From: Thalassobacterium sedimentorum
GTDB lineage: Bacteria; Verrucomicrobiota; Verrucomicrobiia; Opitutales; Coraliomargaritaceae
Reading direction: 5' to 3'
Assembly: GCF_031127905.1 (NCBI RefSeq)
Contig: NZ_JARXIC010000003.1
Span: 124,001 to 188,000 of the forward strand
Length of the DNA stretch: 64,000 nt
Shown here: piece after piece, positions 56,779-64,000 of the stretch
How the letters are laid out: every line of letters begins with the position of its first letter
Position numbering within the stretch: the first letter of the stretch is position 1
Notes under the pieces: model-generated
Told to the model about the DNA's origin: nothing
What the model saw: the letters and a program-made list of their open reading frames with translations, nothing else
Database searches by the model: none
Made by a program: the position numbers and the translations under genes

Positions 56779-57087
56779 CGCTGCTCATGAAATACTGGCA
56801 AATCATGAACAACTTCAAAAACGACATTCTCTAAGTCAAGCGCCCAAGTGTGTGCTCGTATGAAGTAAAGAACATCTTGTCTGAATACATTTGACCGAAT
56901 GATCAACACAAGATCAAGAAAAGTACCATGAGCAGTGTTCTACCTGCAAAAAGCTTAGCTTCACTAAACAATCCAAAGCGATACGACGCTGCCACATGTA
57001 ATAATATTTATCAAAAGTACATGAATTCCCCACAACAGGAATCAGCTGAAATTTGAAAAAGAACTCAAAGTATACATACTCCTCAAA
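56779..57087. other. Intergenic region between tRNA-Arg and the MgtC-like gene
   Basis: About 310 AT-rich bases that must contain the tRNA promoter (minus strand) and the promoter of the MgtC-like gene. A TTGACT on the minus strand near 56839 is a possible -35 box for the tRNA, without a clear -10. I see no gene in it. Confidence 0.3.
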
Positions 57088-57537
57088 ATGGAAATGGGAA
57101 TCACACTCGAAGAGCTATTTCGCTATGTTAGTTTAATGGGAATCGCCTATGTATTGGCTTTACCGATCGGGCTCAACCGCGAAATGAAAGCGCACGGTGC
57201 CGGACTTCGCACCTTTCCAATTGTCGCAATCTCTGCCTGCGCCTTCTTACTAGTCGGCCGCGCAGTCTTACCTGAAGGCGATCCACAAGCACGACTCATG
57301 TATGGCTTAATGACTGGCATCGGCTTTATTGGCGGCGGCGCCATCATAAAAGGTAATGGTGAAGTAAGCGGCACTGCCACAGCTGCTAGTATCTGGGCCA
57401 CCGGCGCCATTGGCATGGCAGTCGCCTACCAGCAATACGCGATTGGCATCGTCCTGAGTGCCGCGAACTTCCTAACTCTTTATCTGGGCATGTCTGCAAA
57501 AAAAGAGCTGAACTGCGATCGGGAAGAAAAGAGCTAA
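57088..57537 (+). CDS. MgtC/SapB family membrane protein
   Basis: 149 residues with four to five hydrophobic helices: YVSLMGIAYVLALPIGLNRE, FPIVAISACAFLLVGRAV, LMTGIGFIGGGAIIKG, ASIWATGAIGMAVAYQQ, IGIVLSAANFLTLYLGM. The conserved GLNRE acidic residue and the GxGFIGGGAI motif mark the MgtC/SapB family. It lacks the extra C-terminal soluble domain of MgtC. Family members modulate Mg2+ or phosphate adaptation; the role here is unknown. Met3 is an alternative start. Confidence 0.9.
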   Translation: MEMGITLEELFRYVSLMGIAYVLALPIGLNREMKAHGAGLRTFPIVAISACAFLLVGRAVLPEGDPQARLMYGLMTGIGFIGGGAIIKGNGEVSGTATAASIWATGAIGMAVAYQQYAIGIVLSAANFLTLYLGMSAKKELNCDREEKS

Positions 57538-57616
57538 GCAAGCAACAAGGCCATCATTCGACCAAGTGCACGAGTTAGGCTTGGCAATCGCATGAACATT
57601 TGCACAGTCATAGATT

Positions 57617-59743
57617 ATGACTCCTGAATCCGCTCTGCAAAAATACTTTGGCATGCCCTCCTTTCGGCAGCCGCAGCAAGCGATTATCGAAGCTGTACTA
57701 GAGAAAAAAGATACTTTAGTGGTGATGCCGACGGGGGGCGGTAAAAGCCTCTGCTTTCAATTGCCCGCGCTACTGCTACCGGGGGTGACACTGGTGGTCT
57801 CACCGCTGATTGCATTGATGAAGGATCAAGTGGACGCGCTGCAAGCACGCGGCCTCCCTGCGGGGCTGCTCAACAGCTCGCAGACGCTGGAAGAGCAGCG
57901 CGCCACCCTCGACGCGATTCGCCAACGCACGCTGAAACTCGTCTATGTCGCGCCTGAGCGATTCCGCTCTCAAAGTTTCCTCAATGCGCTGCCGAAAGAC
58001 GCCATCAGCTTGTTCGCCATTGACGAAGCGCACTGCCTCTCCCAGTGGGGGCACGATTTCCGGCCCGATTACATGCGACTGGGTGAAGCGCGCAAAGCAC
58101 TGGGCTCGCCCCCATGTATCGCGCTGACAGCCACCGCCACCCCCGATGTGCAGAGCGACATCATGCAGGTGCTGGAAATGCGCGATCCTGCGGAATTCGT
58201 GGCAGGCTTTGCCCGTGAGAACCTAAGTTTTAAGGTGCGCAAAATCGGCTCCAACGCCGATAAGCAGGAGGCTCTACTGCGCCTGATCAAACAGCATAAG
58301 ACTGGCATCATCTATTGCGCCACACGTAAGTCGGTCGATAAAGTGGCTGCCGCCATTGAGCCATTGGCAGGCTCCGTCATTCGCTACCACGGCGGGCTAT
58401 CCGACAAGGAGCGCACGCAAGCGCAGGAAATTTTCATGCAGCGCAGGTCGGACGTAGTCGTCGCCACCAATGCCTTCGGCATGGGAATCGACCGTGCCGA
58501 TATCCGCTTCGTGTGCCACTACGAAATGCCGGGGAGTGTGGAAGCTTACTATCAGGAAGGCGGGCGCGCAGGGCGCGATGGCGCCCCTTCGGTCTGCGAA
58601 ATGCTCTTCTCCTACGCGGACAAGCGGGTGCAGGACTTTTTCATCGAAGGTGCCAACCCTGGCAAAGAACTGATCGCCCGGGTATTTGACATGCTATGCG
58701 CCGAAAGTGACGAAAACCACGAGGTGCGGCTGCCTGTCGATGACCTCTGTGAGCGTCTAAATACAGGCCGCAAGGTCAACCCGATGGCTGTCAGCACCGC
58801 CATATCCACACTCTCACGCCATAAATGGATCGAACGTTTCGAGGTGCCGGGGCGACGACTCAAAGGCACCCGCATTCTCAAACTTGGCCAAAGCGGTCGC
58901 GACCTACCACTGGACGGACAAGCTCTGGCCATCAAAGCGCAACGCGACGAGGCCCGCCTAAAGGCAGTCATTGACTTCGCTTACGCCTCCGGCTGCCGCC
59001 AGCAGTGGATTCTCAACTACTTTGGCGAACGCAACAGCCAGCCCTGCGGTCGCTGCGACGGTTGCCGGCAACGCAAGCAACTGGCCAATCGCGAGGTTAA
59101 GGCCGATGAGTGGACCTTGGTGAAGATGGCGCTCAGTGGCGTTGCTCGCATGAACAGCCGTCGCGCTCCCGACGAATGGACACCGCGCTTCGGCAAGCGT
59201 AAAATCATTCAATGCCTACTCGGCAGCCAATCGGCCCCCATCCTCGATGCGGGGCTGGACGCACTCTCCACCTATGGCATACTCAAGCGCGAAGGCAGCG
59301 CTTTTGTGGATGCACTCTTCGAAAGTTTCGAGCAAGCGGGACTGGTACAAGTCGTGACCGAAGAAGGTTTCCCCCTCTTAAAGCTCACCGAACTCGGCTC
59401 GCAAGTCATGCGCGGCGTCGCTCAACCGGCCCTGGCACTGCCCGAGCGCACCGCTGGGAGCGCCGGCAAAGTCACCACGGCCAAAAAGCTGAAAAAAGGA
59501 CAGGCGCCCGAAGGCATTTTAGACAACGCACTCTATCAAAAGCTGGCTGCGAAGCGCAGCGAGATGGCCGCTGCCAGCGGCAAGCCTGCCTATACCGTAT
59601 TCCCCAACTTTGTGCTGGTCGAGCTGGCCAACCTCAAACCAAGCAGCGAGCGCGAAGCGATCAAGATCCGCGGCATCGGCCCCGCTAAACTGAAAACGGT
59701 GCTACCCCCCTTCCTAGAGGTGATCAAAGCTCATAACGCGTGA
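57617..59743 (+). CDS. recQ: ATP-dependent DNA helicase RecQ
   Basis: 708 residues, SF2 helicase in recombination and fork repair. Walker A VVMPTGGGKSLCFQLPALLL, DEAHCLSQWGHDFRPDY, ALTATATPDVQ, IIYCATRKSVDKVA, ATNAFGMGIDRADIRFVCHY and GRAGRDG. The RQC zinc motif is SGCRQQWILNYFGE with CGRCDGCRQ, followed by a winged helix and a C-terminal HRDC domain (KLAAKRSEMAAASGKPAYTV). Its stop codon is the first part of a 7-bp tandem repeat array. Confidence 0.95.
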   Translation: MTPESALQKYFGMPSFRQPQQAIIEAVLEKKDTLVVMPTGGGKSLCFQLPALLLPGVTLVVSPLIALMKDQVDALQARGLPAGLLNSSQTLEEQRATLDAIRQRTLKLVYVAPERFRSQSFLNALPKDAISLFAIDEAHCLSQWGHDFRPDYMRLGEARKALGSPPCIALTATATPDVQSDIMQVLEMRDPAEFVAGFARENLSFKVRKIGSNADKQEALLRLIKQHKTGIIYCATRKSVDKVAAAIEPLAGSVIRYHGGLSDKERTQAQEIFMQRRSDVVVATNAFGMGIDRADIRFVCHYEMPGSVEAYYQEGGRAGRDGAPSVCEMLFSYADKRVQDFFIEGANPGKELIARVFDMLCAESDENHEVRLPVDDLCERLNTGRKVNPMAVSTAISTLSRHKWIERFEVPGRRLKGTRILKLGQSGRDLPLDGQALAIKAQRDEARLKAVIDFAYASGCRQQWILNYFGERNSQPCGRCDGCRQRKQLANREVKADEWTLVKMALSGVARMNSRRAPDEWTPRFGKRKIIQCLLGSQSAPILDAGLDALSTYGILKREGSAFVDALFESFEQAGLVQVVTEEGFPLLKLTELGSQVMRGVAQPALALPERTAGSAGKVTTAKKLKKGQAPEGILDNALYQKLAAKRSEMAAASGKPAYTVFPNFVLVELANLKPSSEREAIKIRGIGPAKLKTVLPPFLEVIKAHNA

Positions 59744-59815
59744 ACATTGAACATTGAACATTGAACATTGAACATTGAACATTGAACATTGAACATTGAA
59801 CATTGAACATTGAAC
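59742..59815. repeat. GAACATT tandem repeat (10 full copies plus 4 bases)
   Basis: A perfect 7-bp microsatellite beginning within the TGA stop codon of recQ and running 74 bp into the intergenic region. Copy number can change by slippage. It lies between recQ and rpsR. The rest of the gap up to 59999 shows no gene; TTCGATGTTCGACC at about 59893-59908 repeats similar words. Confidence 0.95.
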
Positions 59816-59999
59816 GGACGTCTGGCCCGTAGAGGCGAGAGACAATGAAAAATCCCCTGAAGAAGCCATTATTTCGACATTCAAACTTGGACCTTCGATG
59901 TTCGACCTTCTTTTGACTGAATTTTAAGCGAGCAACACTTAAATTTTTGCCAAAATTGTACTTGCACACTAGCGTGAACCCCATACTTTCCGTCGCTTC

Positions 60000-60197
60000 A
60001 TGAGCACTGACAACAAGACACTTAATCGCTCCCGCAACCCGATGGACTACACGTTCAACGATGTGGAGCTACTTTCCCGTTTCGTCACAGAAACTGGTAA
60101 GATCCTTCCTCGTAAAGACACAGGCCTTTCCGCAAAGCACCAGCGTCGCATTACGAACCGCATCAAGCAGGCTCGTAACATGCTGACTATGCAGTAA
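60000..60197 (+). CDS. rpsR: 30S ribosomal protein S18
   Basis: 65 residues with the S18 core [20 protein letters not shown] and [20 protein letters not shown], which binds 16S rRNA next to S6. No zinc-binding cysteines. It stands alone here rather than in the usual rpsF-rpsR-rplI order. Followed by a terminator. Confidence 0.95.
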   Translation: MSTDNKTLNRSRNPMDYTFNDVELLSRFVTETGKILPRKDTGLSAKHQRRITNRIKQARNMLTMQ

Positions 60198-60223
60198 GCC
60201 CTTGAGCTGAAACAGGACTTTCC

Positions 60224-60258
60224 AATCCTTCTCCTTTAATTAGGTGAAGGATTTTTTA
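60224..60258 (+). terminator. Intrinsic terminator after rpsR
   Basis: AATCCTTC (60224-60231) pairs with GAAGGATT (60246-60253), with further partial pairing inside, followed by a T-run. Confidence 0.85.
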
Positions 60259-60344
60259 TATCTACCTGTCGTGTCCGCTTGCGGACCTCTCAGCGCTGCC
60301 TACAGTAATCAAAGACCACCGCAGATACGACGCACACCAGCCAA

Positions 60345-61349
60345 ATGACCCACGCCTGCAAAATACTGCCACCGACCGAAGCGAATATTGACCTATGCGC
60401 GGATTTGCTACGCGACGAAGCAGTCGTCGGCGTCCCAACGGAGACGGTCTACGGACTCGCAGGCAATGCACTCAACGAAGTCAGCGTGCGAAAGATCTTC
60501 GAAGTGAAAGGGCGGCCCCTAATAGATCCCCTAATCGTACACTTTCATTCCTTGGAAGATGCAGAGGCTCATGTCGAATTCAACGATCGAGCTCGCAAAC
60601 TAGCCGCCCAGTTCTGGCCTGGCGCGCTCACCCTAATACTCCCCAAAAAGGACAGCATCTCCGACCTCGTCACCGCGGGCCTTCCCAGCGCAGCCGTGCG
60701 TGTGCCCGCACACCCGGTATTCCGCAGTCTATTAAAACGGCTCGAATTCCCACTCGCCGCCCCCAGCGCCAACCCTTTCGGATACGTCAGCCCGACACTC
60801 GCCCAGCACGTAGATGCCACACTGGGCAATCGTATCCTCGCGGTGCTAGACGGTGGCGCCTGTGACCACGGAGTGGAATCCACCATTGTGGATCTGCGCG
60901 ATCCAGCTGCGCCCAAAATCCTACGCCCAGGCCCGCTTTCAGCAGAAGCCCTAGGCATTCAAAATTGTATTCAAAACTCGGATACAAACAAAGCTACAGT
61001 CCCCAGTACCAGTGCACAGGCTGCGCCAGGCATGCTGACCCAGCACTATAGCCCGAAGACTCCGATCACATTATTTGCACACGGCACAAAAGCCCAACAA
61101 GTAAAGGAAACAGAAGCTGTGATCTATACCGTCAAGCCCAGCAATTCGAAGCTAGCGAGTGAAACATCCAACACTTTTTGGCTTTCAGAAAACGGCGAAC
61201 TTGCAGAAATTGCGCATAATTTATTTGGGCTGATCCAAAAGTTGGACCAAGCCAAGTACACAAGATTACACATCGAGCGCGCCCTCAATCAAGCGATCGG
61301 CGTCGCGGTCAACGACCGTCTAAGTCGCGCTGCAGCCAAGCGCCCGTAG
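60345..61349 (+). CDS. L-threonylcarbamoyladenylate synthase (TsaC/Sua5)
   Basis: Makes threonylcarbamoyl-AMP from Thr, bicarbonate and ATP for t6A tRNA modification. The YrdC core shows GVPTETVYGLAGNALNEVSV, IFEVKGRPLIDPLIVH, FWPGALTLILPK and AVRVPAHPVFRSLLK, then APSANPFGYVSPTLAQHV. The 334-residue length and the PGMLTQHYSPKTPI linker show the longer Sua5 form with a C-terminal domain. The window also encodes TsaE. Confidence 0.93.
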   Translation: MTHACKILPPTEANIDLCADLLRDEAVVGVPTETVYGLAGNALNEVSVRKIFEVKGRPLIDPLIVHFHSLEDAEAHVEFNDRARKLAAQFWPGALTLILPKKDSISDLVTAGLPSAAVRVPAHPVFRSLLKRLEFPLAAPSANPFGYVSPTLAQHVDATLGNRILAVLDGGACDHGVESTIVDLRDPAAPKILRPGPLSAEALGIQNCIQNSDTNKATVPSTSAQAAPGMLTQHYSPKTPITLFAHGTKAQQVKETEAVIYTVKPSNSKLASETSNTFWLSENGELAEIAHNLFGLIQKLDQAKYTRLHIERALNQAIGVAVNDRLSRAAAKRP

Positions 61350-61488
61350 AATACTGACGTTCGCAAGCACTGAATCGACAAGCACTTAAAGCTATTAGAA
61401 GAAAGTAAAACAGGGATCAGCCAATCTAATCGGAAAATTATTTAGCTCTTTTTTTCCTATTTGGCACCAGATGTGCATTACACCGTGT

Positions 61489-62268
61489 ATGCACCAAACG
61501 ATTCGACTACCGCGGTGCGCTGGAGTGGCAACAGCCTCCCTTGCGTGCCTTTTTGCATTCACATCCGCTTCTGGCTCAGTTCCGAGTGAGACGCGCGACG
61601 TCCTACAAGAATGGGTCAAAGTGAAAGCACTGATCTCTCAAGAACGCGAAGAATGGGCCACTGAAAAGGCCCTGATCGCTGATACCATTGAGCTACTCAA
61701 TGCTGAGAAGGAGATGCTGGCTGAGACCATTGATTCCCGCAAAGACGCCGCCGAGGCTGCTGCCAACGAGCGCACAGAGCTCTCGCTTAAAAAGGAAAGC
61801 TTAGATGCCGACGCCGCCACCTTAGGTGAAGTGCTCACCGGCTATGAGAGCGAGATGACCGCGTGGGTGCCTAGCCTGCCCGCATTGCTACAAGAGGAGC
61901 TCGCGCCCCTCATTCGTCGCTTGCCGACCGAAGAAAATGCCAGCTCCAATGCGGGAATCGGACGCCGCCTGCAATCGGTCGTCGGCATTCTGTCTCAAGT
62001 GGATAAGTTCAATTCATCTGTCACCTACCGTAAAGAGTTACGCGACTCGGGCGAAGCCACTAAAGAAACCGATACACTTTATTTCGGCCTAGCCTATGCC
62101 GTTTATAGCGATGCCGAAGGCAGTTCAGCAGGCTACGGAAAACCCGGCCCCGAAGGCTGGACCTGGGAAGCAGCCCCCGAAGCCGCAGCCGATATTAAAG
62201 AGCTGATTGCCGTCTATAAAAACGAGACGCCCGCAAAATACGTCTCGATTCCACTCTCGATTCAATAA
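61489..62268 (+). CDS. DUF3450-family exported coiled-coil protein
   Basis: 259 residues from ATG 61489. A signal-peptide-like N-terminus (GVATASLACLFAFTSASG) is followed by a long coiled coil (EWATEKALIADTIELLNAEK and onward), then a folded domain ending GFLA/YS-type strands (TLYFGLAYAVYSDAE). This is the DUF3450 layout; such genes sit beside ExbB/TolQ-like genes, as here. It probably acts in the periplasm with the following proton channel. Confidence 0.8.
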   Translation: MHQTIRLPRCAGVATASLACLFAFTSASGSVPSETRDVLQEWVKVKALISQEREEWATEKALIADTIELLNAEKEMLAETIDSRKDAAEAAANERTELSLKKESLDADAATLGEVLTGYESEMTAWVPSLPALLQEELAPLIRRLPTEENASSNAGIGRRLQSVVGILSQVDKFNSSVTYRKELRDSGEATKETDTLYFGLAYAVYSDAEGSSAGYGKPGPEGWTWEAAPEAAADIKELIAVYKNETPAKYVSIPLSIQ

Positions 62269-62320
62269 GCGCTACGTACGCTCAATCGAAAACTACTACT
62301 ACCAAACGATTCTTTGATCC

Positions 62321-63700
62321 ATGAAACGTAGCCTATACTTTCTATTAATTAGCCTATTCTCTCTACAGTTACTCAGCGCGCAGTCACTGGATAGTGTGAA
62401 ACAATCTGCCAATGCAGATCTCGAAGCAGCCCTCAGCGAACTTGCCGAATTACGTGCAGAAATTCGCGAGGAGAAAATACCACTCGCTCAAGAGCGACGT
62501 AACCTAGAAGCTGAAGTCCGCACCTTACGCGGCGAAGCCGAAGCGGCTCGCGCCGTGCAGGACAACGCCGACTTACGACTCGACCAACTGCGCTCCCAAA
62601 TCAAGGGGCGCGAAGAAGAGATCCAGTATGCAAGCAACTTGCTGGACGAATACGTGCGGGGCCTACAAGCACGCATCCACGTCAGCGAAGTGGAAAGCTA
62701 CGAACCGAAACTCTTGGAGATCCTCAACAGTGCGGAAGCTTCTGAAGACGGCGAGACTTCCATCACACAACTCGCCAACGGCATTGGCCTCGGCCTGGAG
62801 CGCGCCAAGGAAATCTCCGGCGGCAGCTCCTTTCAAGGCGGCGCAGTCCTTCCCGACGGTAGCTACACACAAGGCACCTTCCTGCTGGCAGGGCCTCTGG
62901 CTTACTTTTCCTCGGAAAAAGGGGGCGGTCTGGTCATCCGCGGCGAATCACTTCGCCCAGCAGTCGAGCCGATTCCTGAATACGACATTAGCGAGGCAGT
63001 CGCCTCCGCCACATCCGGCAGCACGGGCCTGATCCCGATTGATGCTTCGATGGGTAATGCACGCGCAATCGAGCAAACCAAAGAAACTCTGATCGAACAC
63101 ATTCAAAAGGGTGGCGTCTGGATCGTTCCTATTCTCGGCTTTGCACTGGTATCGCTCGTGATTGCAGCCTTTAAGGCACTCGAACTATACGGCATTAAAA
63201 CTCCAGATGAGGGTGCCGTCGCCAAACTGGTGGGCCTAATCAAAGAAGGTAAACACGAAGAAGCCACAGAGTCCGCCGCCCACCTACCAGGTCCTGCCGG
63301 CGACATGCTGCGCATCGGTGTTCGCCACTCGGGTGAGTCTGTCGCACTCGTGGAAGAGCTCTGCATCGAGAAGGTCGTCGAGACTCAACCTCGCGTGCAA
63401 CGCCTACTCTCCTTCGTCGCCACCACCGCCGCGGTCTCCCCTCTCTTGGGCCTGCTCGGCACGGTGACCGGTATGATCAACACTTTCAAATTGATCACCA
63501 TCTTCGGCACCGGTGATGCGCGTAACTTATCTTCAGGTATTTCCGAAGCGCTGATCACCACCGAGTTCGGTCTGATCGTCGCCATCCCGGCCCTCATCTT
63601 ACATGCTGTGCTCTCCCGCAGAGCCAATGGCATCCTCGCCACAATGGAGAAGCAAGCAATTGCCTTTGTTAATGGACTGAAAATCGCCCGCGAAAAATAA
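62321..63700 (+). CDS. MotA/TolQ/ExbB proton channel protein with periplasmic coiled-coil domain
   Basis: 459 residues: signal peptide (SLYFLLISLFSLQLLSAQS), a periplasmic coiled coil of about 100 residues and a beta-rich region, then the ExbB core with membrane helices WIVPILGFALVSLVIAAFKA, TAAVSPLLGLLGTVTGMINT and LITTEFGLIVAIPALILHAV. The conserved TGMI and pore-lining threonines are visible. Such fused proteins energise TonB-type outer-membrane transport. Its stop overlaps the next ExbB-like start by 1 bp. Confidence 0.9.
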   Translation: MKRSLYFLLISLFSLQLLSAQSLDSVKQSANADLEAALSELAELRAEIREEKIPLAQERRNLEAEVRTLRGEAEAARAVQDNADLRLDQLRSQIKGREEEIQYASNLLDEYVRGLQARIHVSEVESYEPKLLEILNSAEASEDGETSITQLANGIGLGLERAKEISGGSSFQGGAVLPDGSYTQGTFLLAGPLAYFSSEKGGGLVIRGESLRPAVEPIPEYDISEAVASATSGSTGLIPIDASMGNARAIEQTKETLIEHIQKGGVWIVPILGFALVSLVIAAFKALELYGIKTPDEGAVAKLVGLIKEGKHEEATESAAHLPGPAGDMLRIGVRHSGESVALVEELCIEKVVETQPRVQRLLSFVATTAAVSPLLGLLGTVTGMINTFKLITIFGTGDARNLSSGISEALITTEFGLIVAIPALILHAVLSRRANGILATMEKQAIAFVNGLKIAREK

Positions 63701-64000
63701 TGAATAGCCACGAACTAATCACCACAATCATAGAGATATGGGTACAAGGTGGGTGGCTCATGTTCCCGCTGGCAGTGCTCGCACTATGCATTTACCTCGC
63801 GGGGTTTGAACTCGTGTTCTTCTTCCGTAAATACGGTTTCGATAAGGACGACAAAAACACCTGGGGCCACTGGATCGACAAACCAGAAGACGGCACCGGC
63901 ATGCTAGGAGCCGCGATTCGATTCGCACAAGAAGGCAGCAAGCAAATGGATTCGATTCGCTCACGCGTTCACGAATTACGACACGCTTATATCAACCCTG
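63700..64000 (+). CDS. Second MotA/TolQ/ExbB-like protein, N-terminal part
   Basis: The frame starts at ATG 63700, overlapping the previous stop (TAATG), and runs out of the window without a stop. The about 100 visible residues begin with WVQGGWLMFPLAVLALCIYL, a first membrane helix as in ExbB/TolQ, then FFRKYGFDKDDKNTWGHW and AAIRFAQEGSKQMDSIRSRV. The rest of the proton channel is expected downstream, probably with ExbD and TonB genes. Confidence 0.75.
   Translation, partial: MNSHELITTIIEIWVQGGWLMFPLAVLALCIYLAGFELVFFFRKYGFDKDDKNTWGHWIDKPEDGTGMLGAAIRFAQEGSKQMDSIRSRVHELRHAYINP

Noticed and set aside
59724-59984. Minus-strand frame with repeated MFNVQCS units
   Set aside because: It is just translation of the GAACATT microsatellite.

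Overview
The window looks like a chromosomal segment of a marine-type Verrucomicrobiota bacterium, probably class Opitutae (Coraliomargarita/Puniceicoccus-like). This is inferred from gene content: a uppS-cdsA-dxr-rseP block, a gap-pgk-tpiA block, DnaX without a Cys4 zinc finger, a Cys-less FmdB-like protein, DUF3450-ExbB genes and a verrucomicrobial style of type II secretion genes. Few starts have a clear Shine-Dalgarno sequence, so starts were chosen by family alignment.

Layout. 1-6500: tail of a dicarboxylate/amino-acid symporter, a 148-bp palindromic element, a RidA-like protein, QueF, a hybrid histidine kinase, RsmI, RNase D and a nucleoside phosphorylase paralogue with a large internal deletion. 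6500-12500: a structured RNA ahead of cysH, an FmdB-like protein, then the envelope/isoprenoid operon uppS-cdsA-dxr-rseP. 12600-21330 (minus strand): dnaX read through an A10/A-AAA-AAG slippery site, an M29 aminopeptidase, an adenosine deaminase, a full-length but divergent pyrimidine phosphorylase, and gap-pgk-tpiA with a possible hidden membrane microprotein. 21690-26510: fatty acid desaturase, GH13 glucan-debranching enzyme and mnmA.

26519-33360 holds two divergently mirrored PilV-PilW-PilX-like minor pilin sets. 33430-40570 holds exoIII, thiL, tsaE, a MoxR-DUF58-transglutaminase block and a lone receiver protein. 40683-48725 is a type II secretion operon (GspG-H-I-J-K-L-M-D plus a GspC-like protein) without the GspE ATPase or GspF.

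48771-56729 is the most unusual part: a tRNA-Arg(CCT)-integrated element of about 7.9 kb flanked by 26-bp imperfect direct repeats. It carries a tyrosine recombinase, an AlpA-like HTH protein, a TOPRIM primase-like protein, a RecA/RepA-like ATPase, a candidate origin with a 12-bp inverted repeat, small unknown genes, a Nu1-like small terminase and an HK97-type major capsid protein. It has no large terminase, portal, protease or tail gene. Repeated operator-like motifs recur in its intergenic gaps. It resembles a minimal capsid-bearing phage satellite.

57088-64000: MgtC-like protein, RecQ with a 7-bp tandem repeat at its stop codon, ribosomal protein S18, the threonylcarbamoyl-AMP synthase TsaC/Sua5 (partner pathway of the window's TsaE), and the start of a DUF3450-ExbB-ExbB energy-transduction operon cut by the window end.
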